Shown: piece by piece, positions 6,247 through 11,477 of the stretch
Layout: every line of letters starts with the position of its first letter
How positions within the stretch are numbered: position 1 is the stretch's first letter
NCBI GenBank assembly: GCA_016234205.1
Contig: JACRGN010000049.1
Coordinates: forward strand, 1 to 12,141
Direction: 5' to 3'
Origin: Nitrospinota bacterium
Lineage (GTDB): Bacteria > Nitrospinota > Nitrospinia > UBA9942
Length of the DNA stretch: 12,141 nt
Made by a program: the position numbers and the translations under genes
The notes under the pieces: model-generated
Told to the model about the DNA's origin: nothing
What the model saw: the letters and a program-made list of their open reading frames with translations, nothing else
Database searches by the model: none

Positions 6247-6700
6247 ATGGATAACTTCCATGCCGATAGAGACATTAATGTTCATGGCAATGTAAACATC
6301 TCGCATAGAGATCAGAATATTTATAAACCTCTGGCATATTCCGCAAACGAAGAATTGTTTGCCGAGAGGCGGCACAAACAAGGACTCCTCCAAAAAGAAG
6401 AACAAAGGAAAAACAAAGTTGCTTTCAGATTTATAAAGACCGCTCTCGCGGTTTTGGTAGTGCTCGCTGTATGGTATTTCATTCAAGGTAGCGTGACGCT
6501 ATCAATGTTCTTAATCGGTTTCGTTGGTGTTTTTGTGCCTTTTGTAATCGCTATGCAAACTATGCAGCAACAGACTGAGTTTGAGGTTCGCCAGCTTGCC
6601 ATCCTTAAGGAAATATCAATATTATTAAGAGAGCGTGGCGTTGAATAGCATATAACAAGGTGCGTCAGTAGGCGGCTATAGCTACCGCTGAGCCTTATCG
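6230..6700 (+). mobile_element. Integron gene cassette-like segment, 471 bp
   Basis: The segment begins after the G of GTTATAAGG (6229-6237) and ends at the G of CGTTCGG (6699-6705), as expected for cleavage between G and TT in integron core sites. It holds one gene in the standard orientation, with a short leader, and an attC-like site directly after its stop codon. The left core of that site, TATAAC, is the complement of the segment's own first bases GTTATA and not of the bases that follow it (GTTCGG). That is the relation expected for a cassette integrated from a circle. Confidence 0.55.
6247..6648 (+). CDS. Small two-helix membrane protein, unknown function
   Basis: A 133-residue protein that I do not recognise as a named family. 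Residues 7-24 (DRDINVHGNVNISHRDQN) show an alternating polar/hydrophobic pattern with repeated N-V/I units, like the short beta-repeat tags of some phage and defence-associated proteins. Residues 36-58 are a charged, probably helical stretch. Two membrane helices follow (about 62-79 and 83-105), then a charged helix (109-130) that may form a coiled coil. The ribosome binding site AAGGAG lies seven bases before the ATG. Codon use (CTCTCGCGG, GTGCTCGCT) looks richer in GC than that of neighbouring genes. Together with the attC-like site after the stop, this suggests arrival by transfer. Membrane location is inferred. Confidence 0.7.
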   Translation: MDNFHADRDINVHGNVNISHRDQNIYKPLAYSANEELFAERRHKQGLLQKEEQRKNKVAFRFIKTALAVLVVLAVWYFIQGSVTLSMFLIGFVGVFVPFVIAMQTMQQQTEFEVRQLAILKEISILLRERGVE

Positions 6701-6706
6701 TTCGGG
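6650..6706 (+). other. attC-like recombination site
   Basis: The site runs from CATATAACAAGG (R''-L''-like) to CTGAGCCTTATCGTTCGG (L'-R'-like). AAGG pairs with CCTT and TCAG with CTGA, and GCGG pairs with CCGC around a CTATAGCTA loop. This leaves unpaired bases on one side as in folded attC sites. The 57-base span is at the short end of the known range. The core triplets AAC and GTT are present, but the full GTTRRRY consensus is not met exactly. Confidence 0.6.
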
Positions 6707-6716
6707 AGGTAAAATT

Positions 6717-6929
6717 ATGTTTGGTATTGGTATGCCAGAATTGATAATAGTTGTGCTTTTTATCCTGTTGCCTTTTATATTTTGGTTTTGGGCATTAGTG
6801 GATATTTTGAAAAGTGAATTTACAGGTTCTAATAAGATAATATGGTTGTTAATAGTAATCTTCATTCCATTTCTTGGTTTTATTTTGTATTTTCTAATAG
6901 GAAGAAAACAAAAGATTGTGAAAACTTAA
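6717..6929 (+). CDS. Small PLDc_N-like membrane protein
   Basis: A 70-residue protein with two membrane helices (about 7-30 and 40-62). The segment FWALVDILKSEFTGSNKIIW, then IPFLGFILYFLIGRK, matches the short PLDc_N type domain: a W-L-D helix end, an N-K-WL turn and a P-G-YFLIGR end. This domain occurs both at the start of cardiolipin synthases and in stand-alone small proteins of unknown role. The first ten residues, MFGIGMPELI, resemble a TatA/TatB start, but the amphipathic helix of TatA is absent. A good ribosome binding site (GGGAGG, 6703-6708) lies eight bases before the ATG. It looks like the gene of a second cassette beginning at 6701. No attC is seen after it; a parS-like site starts three bases after its stop. 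Confidence 0.7.
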   Translation: MFGIGMPELIIVVLFILLPFIFWFWALVDILKSEFTGSNKIIWLLIVIFIPFLGFILYFLIGRKQKIVKT

Positions 6930-6931
6930 AA

Positions 6932-6947
6932 TGTTTCATGTGAAACA
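6932..6947. other. parS-like centromere site 2 (one-base variant)
   Basis: TGTTTCATGTGAAACA differs from the perfect site at 6102 by one base in the centre. It takes up almost the whole 19-base gap between two convergent genes: the PLDc_N-like gene ends at 6929 and the Rrf2 gene at 6949. The flanks AA and T extend the palindrome slightly. The distance between the two sites is 830 bp. Confidence 0.7.
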
Positions 6948-6948
6948 T

Positions 6949-7419
6949 TTATATGCTGAATGAGAAGGCGTGCCTGACCCCCTTTTCCTGCCCCCCGTTT
7001 TTATTCTCTTTGCACAGATTGTCAAGGGTTATGGAGTCAAGGACCTCGGAAATATGTTTTGCAAGCCTCTGCCAGAGTATGCTTGTAATGCAGTTTTCAA
7101 TCTTGTCGCACTGGCTCTTATTCTTATTGCCGTTCAGATCAGCACATTCATATATAGAAAGGTCTTCATGGACAGCCCTCAGGATATCGCCTATGGTTAT
7201 CTCAGATGATTTCTTTGCAAGGACATATCCACCCCCCGGTCCACGGATACTGTTTACCAGCCTTGCCCTCCTCAATTTTACAAAGAGCTGTTCTAAGTAG
7301 TGGAGTGAAATCCCCTGTCTAATTGATATGTTGGATAAGGGGACAGGATAATTGTGGGATTGTCCTGTCAGGTCAAGCATCGCCCTTACGGCATATTCAC
7401 CTTTTGTTGATATCTTCAT
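6949..7419 (-). CDS. Rrf2-family transcriptional regulator (IscR/CymR-like, Fe-S type)
   Basis: A 156-residue Rrf2 protein. The N-terminal winged helix-turn-helix begins MKISTKGEYAVRAMLDL. It continues with the recognition region GISLHYLEQLFVKLRRARLV and the wing GPGGGYVLAK (60-69). Cys92, Cys104 and Cys110 (in ECAD, SQCD and ENCITSILW) correspond to the three cysteines that hold a [2Fe-2S] cluster in IscR, though with a longer first spacing. It is the last gene of the minus-strand sulfur operon, three bases after the stop of the NIL gene. A role in sensing cysteine or cluster status and controlling this operon is inferred from position and family. The ribosome binding site is weak, suggesting coupling to the upstream gene. 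Confidence 0.88.
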   Translation of the reverse strand: MKISTKGEYAVRAMLDLTGQSHNYPVPLSNISIRQGISLHYLEQLFVKLRRARLVNSIRGPGGGYVLAKKSSEITIGDILRAVHEDLSIYECADLNGNKNKSQCDKIENCITSILWQRLAKHISEVLDSITLDNLCKENKNGGQEKGVRHAFSFSI

Positions 7420-7422
7420 AAT

Positions 7423-7917
7423 CTATTCAACTATATCTCCCTCAATGGGATTCACCTTTATATCTCTTTCTTTTAAATAATCTATTGCCTTATCAATATC
7501 GGAATCTTCACCGCTTATCTCTAAGTCCATCCATCCAGCCTTTTCTGTCATATCAGCCCTTCTTATATTTGTAATTATATTGTATTTATTGCCAATCTCA
7601 TGGATAACCGGTTTTCTTGTTTCCATATCCGGAAAGGATAAATGAATCTTTACCACACTTATCTTTTTACCCTTTTCCTTTTTTAAAATCTCCTCTCCCC
7701 CCTCCTCTACTATAACCCCTTGATTTTTTAAATAATCTATTGCCTTTTTAATCTCTGCCTTTTCACCTTCCAGCTTTAATATTATCCACCCCTCTGTGTG
7801 GCTTACCTTTGCTTTGAAAATATTTGGGATTATCTCAAAGTCTTTACCCAATCTGTAGATTATCGGTTCTTTTATAAGCCTTTCCGGAAATGTTAGTGAT
7901 ACATATTTTTTTGTCAT
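7423..7917 (-). CDS. Tandem NIL-domain protein
   Basis: A 164-residue protein made of two copies of the NIL domain. Each copy follows the same plan: a strand, LSFP or LTFPE, P-I/V-I-EIG-KY/DF-I-NI-KA, then GW-L-ISGE, ending in AIDYLK-GV/IKV. The copies (about residues 3-68 and 86-158) are joined by a Lys/Glu-rich linker. NIL domains are known at the C-terminus of the methionine transporter ATPase MetN, where they bind methionine. They are also fused to ferredoxins linked to homocysteine synthesis. Here neither partner domain is present, so binding of a sulfur amino acid as sensor or carrier is only a guess. The ATG at 7917 is chosen because it follows the tusA stop (7922) with AAGGG upstream; the longer TTG start overlaps tusA. 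Confidence 0.8.
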   Translation of the reverse strand: MTKKYVSLTFPERLIKEPIIYRLGKDFEIIPNIFKAKVSHTEGWIILKLEGEKAEIKKAIDYLKNQGVIVEEGGEEILKKEKGKKISVVKIHLSFPDMETRKPVIHEIGNKYNIITNIRRADMTEKAGWMDLEISGEDSDIDKAIDYLKERDIKVNPIEGDIVE

Positions 7918-7921
7918 ATAG

Positions 7922-8176
7922 TTATCCCTTTTTAACAATTATCTGCCAGTCTGTATCATTAATCTTGCTGATATCAAGGACCTTATTACCCTCATTCTCC
8001 ATACTTCTGGGGACATTCTTTGTTGCAGGCTCGTGGTCTACAATAACCTTTAGGACCTGCCCCGATTCCATGTCCTCAAGTGCCAGCTTTGAACGGACAA
8101 ATGTATAGGGACACTCCTCCCCTTTTATATCAAGCACCTTATCAATTTTATCTATTTCTCCTCTCATCTTCTCCAT
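7922..8176 (-). CDS. tusA: TusA-family sulfurtransferase
   Basis: An 84-residue TusA/SirA/YedF-type protein that would carry a persulfide on Cys22. The signature GEECPYTFVRSKLALEDM has the invariant Cys-Pro pair at the start of the first helix. The C-terminal half (VIVDHEPATKNVPRSMENEG, then a W-I-I-V strand) is the usual fold. TusA proteins hand sulfur between desulfurases, DsrE-type proteins and acceptors. It lies between the TusB/DsrH-like gene and the NIL gene. The start at 8176 is supported by AAGGAG about ten bases upstream; the ATG at 8164 is the alternative. The subgroup with CPYT instead of CP-P is common in sulfur-oxidising and anaerobic bacteria. Confidence 0.87.
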   Translation of the reverse strand: MEKMRGEIDKIDKVLDIKGEECPYTFVRSKLALEDMESGQVLKVIVDHEPATKNVPRSMENEGNKVLDISKINDTDWQIIVKKG

Positions 8177-8200
8177 TTCCCCATTTCTCCTTAGTATTGT

Positions 8201-8458
8201 CTACCAGCATGTTACAAGGTCAGATTCAAAAACTTTTTTTATAATCTCCTCGTAACTCAGCATATTCCACAATGATTCAATCCCTCTTGCATCAACATCG
8301 TTTTTACATGCAAAAGTTTTTACACCTGCACAACTGATCTTTAGATAAACCGCATCATGTATGAGGATTAATTCAGTTTCATTGTCTATTCCGTGAGATG
8401 CGACAGCCTCTATTGCATATTTATTATTTGGGTCTCTTAGTATATGTAATATCTTCAT
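8201..8458 (-). CDS. DsrH/TusB-like sulfur relay protein
   Basis: An 85-residue protein with the DsrH/TusB plan. A first strand reads KILHILRDP, then comes the LILIHDAVYL strand-loop (compare LLLLQDGV in TusB), then the DVDARGI segment. It ends in LSYEEIIKKVFESDLVTCW with the characteristic terminal Trp. In E. coli TusB is part of the TusBCD hexamer that receives sulfur from TusA, and DsrH plays the same part in DsrEFH. Its start codon overlaps the cysteine synthase stop in an ATGA, so the two are translationally coupled. Cys residues at about 43 and 51 are present; whether they carry sulfur is unknown, as TusB itself is not the catalytic subunit. Confidence 0.8.
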   Translation of the reverse strand: MKILHILRDPNNKYAIEAVASHGIDNETELILIHDAVYLKISCAGVKTFACKNDVDARGIESLWNMLSYEEIIKKVFESDLVTCW

Positions 8459-9423
8459 TTGCGGGGGGCAGAATATTTATATTTCTGAAAGTCACCTGTA
8501 GTTACATAGCATTCACAACTGTCCGGAAAGACAGTAACTATAATTCCCTTACCTATCTTTTCTGCCAGCACAAGTGCACCCTTCATCGCTGCACCTGATG
8601 AATGGCCTACTCCAAGCCCCTCCTCCTCTTGTAACAGCCTGACCATTTCATAGGCATCCTCTGTCTTTACACTTATCTTGCCGTCTAAAAAACTCTCGTC
8701 ATATATTCCAGGCTTTATAGATGTCTCCATGTGCTTAAGCCCTTCTATGCCATGTAAGGCTTCTGCAGGCTCTACTGCAAATACCTTTATATCTGGGTTG
8801 AACCTCTTAAGCCCTCTCCCTGTCCCCATAACGGTTCCGCCTGTCCCAATCCCTGCAATAAAGTGGGTTATTCTCCCCTCTGTCTGTTTAAATACTTCAG
8901 TTGATGTAGTATCAAAATGTGCCATCCAGTTTGATGGGTTATTATACTGGTCAGGCATGAAATATTTATCAGGATTTTCTTTTAGTATCTTCTTTGCCAT
9001 CCTTATTGCTCCATCCGAGCCTTCAATTGGGTCTGAGAGGACTAATTCTGCCTTGTAAACCTCACCCATAAGTCTCTTTCTTTCTCTGCATACATTTGCT
9101 GGTATTGCCAGTTTAACCGTATATCCTTTTACCAACCCTATCAAGGCATAGGCAATACCTGTATTACCTGATGTAGAATCAAGTATGACCTTGTCTTTTG
9201 TTAGTCTCCCGGATTTTTCACCATCCTCAATCATCCTTAGTGCGGGTCTCGCCTTTATTGAGCCGCCTGCATTGTACCATTCAAGCTTGGCATATATCTC
9301 TACATCCTTAAATCTCTTTGCCAGATTTTTTATCCTTACAATAGGGGTATTGCCTATCTTTTTTAAAATGGACTCATCTAATTTCCGGGTATCAGGTTTT
9401 TCTGCTGTAGCTATATTTGCCAT
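8455..9423 (-). CDS. cysM: PLP-dependent cysteine synthase, CysM-like
   Basis: A fold-type II PLP enzyme of 322 residues that makes cysteine by adding sulfide or carrier-bound sulfur to an activated serine. The Schiff-base lysine is Lys57 in GGSIKARPALRMIE. The substrate loop is STSGNTG (83-89). The phosphate-binding loop is GIGTGGTVMGTG (191-202), and SSGAA lies at 275-279. Overall the sequence is closer to mycobacterial CysM (ITHF-AG-GT-GT-MGTGR, then a GL-HME segment) than to CysK. Carrier dependence is therefore plausible, given the CysO-like gene upstream. Two departures stand out: SIKAR replaces the usual SIKDR, and PDSCECY (300-306) replaces the common DSGERY, adding two cysteines beside the pyridine-ring serine. 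AAGG lies five bases before the ATG. Confidence 0.9.
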   Translation of the reverse strand: MANIATAEKPDTRKLDESILKKIGNTPIVRIKNLAKRFKDVEIYAKLEWYNAGGSIKARPALRMIEDGEKSGRLTKDKVILDSTSGNTGIAYALIGLVKGYTVKLAIPANVCRERKRLMGEVYKAELVLSDPIEGSDGAIRMAKKILKENPDKYFMPDQYNNPSNWMAHFDTTSTEVFKQTEGRITHFIAGIGTGGTVMGTGRGLKRFNPDIKVFAVEPAEALHGIEGLKHMETSIKPGIYDESFLDGKISVKTEDAYEMVRLLQEEEGLGVGHSSGAAMKGALVLAEKIGKGIIVTVFPDSCECYVTTGDFQKYKYSAPRK

Positions 9424-9433
9424 AATAACCTTA

Positions 9434-9778
9434 TTAATATGTAATTACAGTGTTACTCTCCTTTATAAATTTAAATACCTCTGCCCTCTCTTTTAACTCT
9501 ACATTGTAATTGACATCTTTTACATCCCTTTCTTCCATGGATTCCTTCTCTGCTATGAGCTTACATTTTAATGTATTGAGCATCTCAATATGTCTTCCAA
9601 AGACAGGGGATTTAATATTCTCAGGAAGTGCAGGCAAAAGGCTATATACCGCATCTTGTGTAAAAATTACACTCACTGCATTGTTTGCAAGGGTAAGACC
9701 GAGGCTCATCCTCAATGCCTCCGAGTTTCTCAGTGTATTAAATGGCGATTTCTGTAAAACTACTGTTACCTTTTTCAT
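9434..9778 (-). CDS. DsrF/TusC-like sulfur relay protein
   Basis: A 114-residue DsrE-superfamily protein. It starts KKVTVVLQKSPFNTLRNSEALRMSLGLTL, followed by VSVIFTQDAVYSLLP, the strand-loop that in TusC reads FIADGVFQLLP. Next come MLNTLKCKLIAEKESMEERD and a C-terminal strand. This fits the C/F subunit of TusBCD/DsrEFH, which is structural rather than sulfur-carrying. The start at 9778 (MKKVTVV) is preferred; the upstream extension to 9823 would be translated from a palindromic repeat. There is no ribosome binding site before 9778; the preceding bases are the TATAAT-bearing end of that repeat. The cysteine synthase start follows ten bases after the stop. Confidence 0.78.
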   Translation of the reverse strand: MKKVTVVLQKSPFNTLRNSEALRMSLGLTLANNAVSVIFTQDAVYSLLPALPENIKSPVFGRHIEMLNTLKCKLIAEKESMEERDVKDVNYNVELKERAEVFKFIKESNTVITY

Positions 9779-9975
9779 ATATGGTAAATTATAAGAATTT
9801 GCCACAGAGTTCGCAGAGAACACAGAGAAAAAAACTAATCTTTTTTGTCACAGATGGACACTGATTATTTATGATTTTTATGGTTCTTTATTTCTGTGTT
9901 AATCATAATTTATCTGTGTCTTTCAGTGTCTTTATTTTTTTGTCTTTCTCTGTGACCTCTGTGGCTAAAAGTCTT
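9779..9975 (-). repeat. Palindromic repeat, copy d, inside the sulfur operon
   Basis: The outer arms lie at 9802-9827 (CCACAGAG ... CACAGAG) and 9948-9964 (CTCTGTGACCTCTGTGG). Read on the minus strand it is nearly identical to copy b for about 160 bases, including the inner GACACAGATAAATTATGATT and ATCAGTGTCCATCTGT arms. Its right end, GGCAAATT-C-TTATAATTTACCAT, stops at the dsrF-like start codon (9778). TATAAT lies at 9793-9788. The element fills the 202-base gap between the DsrE-like and DsrF-like genes, so it interrupts an otherwise tight operon. No gene is supported in the gap. Confidence 0.85.
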
Positions 9976-9980
9976 TGTCC

Positions 9981-10304
9981 TTATGTAAAGGATAAAAACC
10001 TATCCGATTCGTTTACAATATAGGCATGGTCATACTGGCTTCCAAAGTTTATACCCTCTCTCTTTTCAACAGACCTCTCTGAGGCATTATGGGCACATAA
10101 TATGATAGATGCCCCTTTATCAATTAGTGATATAAAGTCTTTATTATTTATATTGTAAACACCATCACACATAAGAAATATCCGGACATCCTTTCCTGAT
10201 GAAATCGCTGCCTCAGCTAATTTTATAACAGTAAATGTGTTCTCACTCTCAGGACTTGTGGTAAGCAATATTCCTAATCTTTGTTTTTTTGACTTATTAT
10301 CCAT
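9981..10304 (-). CDS. DsrE/TusD-like sulfurtransferase subunit
   Basis: A 107-residue DsrE-family protein. After a short basic lead it has the strand GILLTTSPESENTFTVIKLAEAAI, the strand-loop IFLMCDGVYNI and the motif ASIILCAHNASERSV. Cys70 of that motif is at the position of the persulfide-carrying cysteine of DsrE/TusD (C-x-x-x-A-x-x-R). A second cysteine (46) lies in the DGV loop. It would be the active subunit of a DsrEFH/TusBCD-like complex together with the genes at 9434 and 8201. A ribosome binding site (AGGGATT) upstream of the ATG is formed by a heptamer repeat. A single-subunit DsrE role without complex formation cannot be excluded. Confidence 0.8.
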   Translation of the reverse strand: MDNKSKKQRLGILLTTSPESENTFTVIKLAEAAISSGKDVRIFLMCDGVYNINNKDFISLIDKGASIILCAHNASERSVEKREGINFGSQYDHAYIVNESDRFLSFT

Positions 10305-10310
10305 TATTTC

Positions 10311-10338
10311 TAATCCCTAACCCCAACCCTATAATCCC
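10311..10338 (-). repeat. Four degenerate heptamer repeats before the dsrE-like gene
   Basis: On the plus strand TAATCCC, TAACCCC, AACCCTA and TAATCCC follow each other without gaps. On the minus strand the tract reads as G-rich heptamers, the last of which supplies the AGGGATT ribosome binding site. It takes up 28 of the 39 bases between the moeB-like and dsrE-like genes. Confidence 0.7.
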
Positions 10339-10343
10339 TGTTT

Positions 10344-11153
10344 TCAGTGTCTCGCTATACCGCAAAACTCTTCATAATCAATGAGTTCTTTTATTGTTGG
10401 GTTATCGCCGCATACAGGACAATTTACATCTCTTCTCAATCTTAGCTGTCTGAACTCTGCATCAAGGGCATTATAGAGGAGAAGCTTGCCTATCAATGGC
10501 TTTCCTATCCCGAGAATCAGTTTTATTACCTCTACTGCCTGAAGAGTGCCTATAATCCCCGGAAGGACGCCCAATACACCTGCCTCCTGACAGCTTGGAA
10601 CCAGACCAGCCGGTGGAGGCTCCGGATAGAGACATCTATAACATGGACCATCCTTAGGCTTAAATACAGTAACCTGTCCATCAAATCTGAATATGCTCCC
10701 GTGGACATTTGTTTTACCTGTCAAAATACATGCATCGTTTACAAGGTATCTTGTGGGGAAATTATCACATCCATCAACAATAATGTCATAATCCTTAAAT
10801 ATCCTGTATATATTCTCTGACGAGAGTCTTTCCTTATAAAGGGTTACCTTTATATCAGGATTGATAGATTTTATGGTATCCTTTGCAGATTCAGCCTTTG
10901 ACCTTCCTATATCTTCAACACCATGCAATATCTGCCTCTGGAGGTTACTCATATCCACAACATCAAAATCAATTATTCCAAGGTTTCCTATGCCTGCTGC
11001 TGCAAGATACATTGTTGCTGGCGAGCCGAGCCCCCCCGCACCGAGAAGGAGAACCCTTGATTCCAAAAGCTTCTTCTGTCCCTTTCCCCCAACCTCTGGA
11101 AGGATTATATGCCTGCTGTATCTATAAATCTGTTCTTCTGTAAATGATGACAT
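10344..11153 (-). CDS. moeB: MoeB/ThiF/HesA-family sulfur-carrier adenylyltransferase
   Basis: A 269-residue E1-like enzyme that adenylates the C-terminal glycine of a MoaD/ThiS/CysO-type carrier. It has the ATP-binding GAGGLGSP (38-45), IDFDVVDMSNLQRQILH (61-77) with the conserved Asn and Arg, and DGCDNFPTRYLVND with Asp130. The structural zinc ligands are Cys171, Cys174, Cys245 and Cys248 (CYRC and CPVC). Cys188 in SCQEAGVLGVLPG is the conserved cysteine of the crossover loop. There is no C-terminal rhodanese domain, unlike mycobacterial MoeZ, so the sulfur must come from a separate donor; the Tus/Dsr-like proteins downstream are candidates. It starts 19 bases after the carrier gene, pointing to that carrier as substrate. 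Molybdopterin or thiamine carriers are the alternatives. Confidence 0.93.
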   Translation of the reverse strand: MSSFTEEQIYRYSRHIILPEVGGKGQKKLLESRVLLLGAGGLGSPATMYLAAAGIGNLGIIDFDVVDMSNLQRQILHGVEDIGRSKAESAKDTIKSINPDIKVTLYKERLSSENIYRIFKDYDIIVDGCDNFPTRYLVNDACILTGKTNVHGSIFRFDGQVTVFKPKDGPCYRCLYPEPPPAGLVPSCQEAGVLGVLPGIIGTLQAVEVIKLILGIGKPLIGKLLLYNALDAEFRQLRLRRDVNCPVCGDNPTIKELIDYEEFCGIARH

Positions 11154-11172
11154 AATGAGCTTCGCTCCAGTT

Positions 11173-11454
11173 TCAAGATACCCCCCCTGCTATTGCCGGT
11201 ATAATGGATACATCATCCCAGTCTTTTACTTCACTCTCTTCACCCTTGAGAAACCTTATATCCTCTTCGTTTATATAGACATTGATGAATCTCCTCAGGC
11301 TTCCGCTTTCATCATAAATCCTGTCTCTCAATCCCGGATATTGTTTTTCTAAATCTGAAAACAGCTCTTTGATATTTTTACCATTAGCTGAAACCTCCGA
11401 CTGATTTTTAGTCAGCTTCTGCAATGGTGACGGTATCCTTACTTTTACTGCCAT
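11173..11454 (-). CDS. cysO: CysO-like ubiquitin-fold sulfur carrier protein
   Basis: A 93-residue MoaD/ThiS-fold protein. IPSPLQKLTKNQSEVSANG, LFSDLEKQYPGLRDRI, RRFINVYINEEDIRFLKG and VSIIPAIAGG track mycobacterial CysO closely (RFVNIYVNDEDVRF and VTILPAVAGG there). It would carry sulfur as a C-terminal thiocarboxylate for cysteine synthesis. The protein does not end at Gly-Gly but at GGVS, so a trimming protease would be needed first, as known for the QbsE and HcyS carriers. The glycines are coded by a run of seven G. The ATG at 11454 is chosen because GGGAGGAGGA (11461-11470) is an excellent ribosome binding site six bases before it; a TTG at 11472 lies inside that site. It sits between thrC and the moeB-like gene. 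Confidence 0.9.
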   Translation of the reverse strand: MAVKVRIPSPLQKLTKNQSEVSANGKNIKELFSDLEKQYPGLRDRIYDESGSLRRFINVYINEEDIRFLKGEESEVKDWDDVSIIPAIAGGVS

Positions 11455-11477
11455 ATCTTTTCCTCCTCCCAAAAAAA

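Noticed and set aside
6717..6750. TatA/TatB-like start MFGIGMPELI
   Set aside because: The rest of the protein lacks the FGP hinge and amphipathic helix of TatA and instead has a second membrane helix and a PLDc_N-like end.
6953..7300. Plus-strand open frames of 115 and 79 codons opposite the Rrf2 gene
   Set aside because: They are antisense shadows of a well-supported Rrf2 gene and show no family features or ribosome binding site.
8678..9496. Plus-strand open frames opposite the cysteine synthase gene
   Set aside because: The Ser/Leu/Pro-rich products are typical of reverse-strand reading of a real gene; the minus strand has full PLP-enzyme motifs.
10311..10345. Telomere-like CCCTAA pattern
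   Set aside because: It is only 28 bases of degenerate heptamers between two bacterial genes; there is no other sign of a linear chromosome end.
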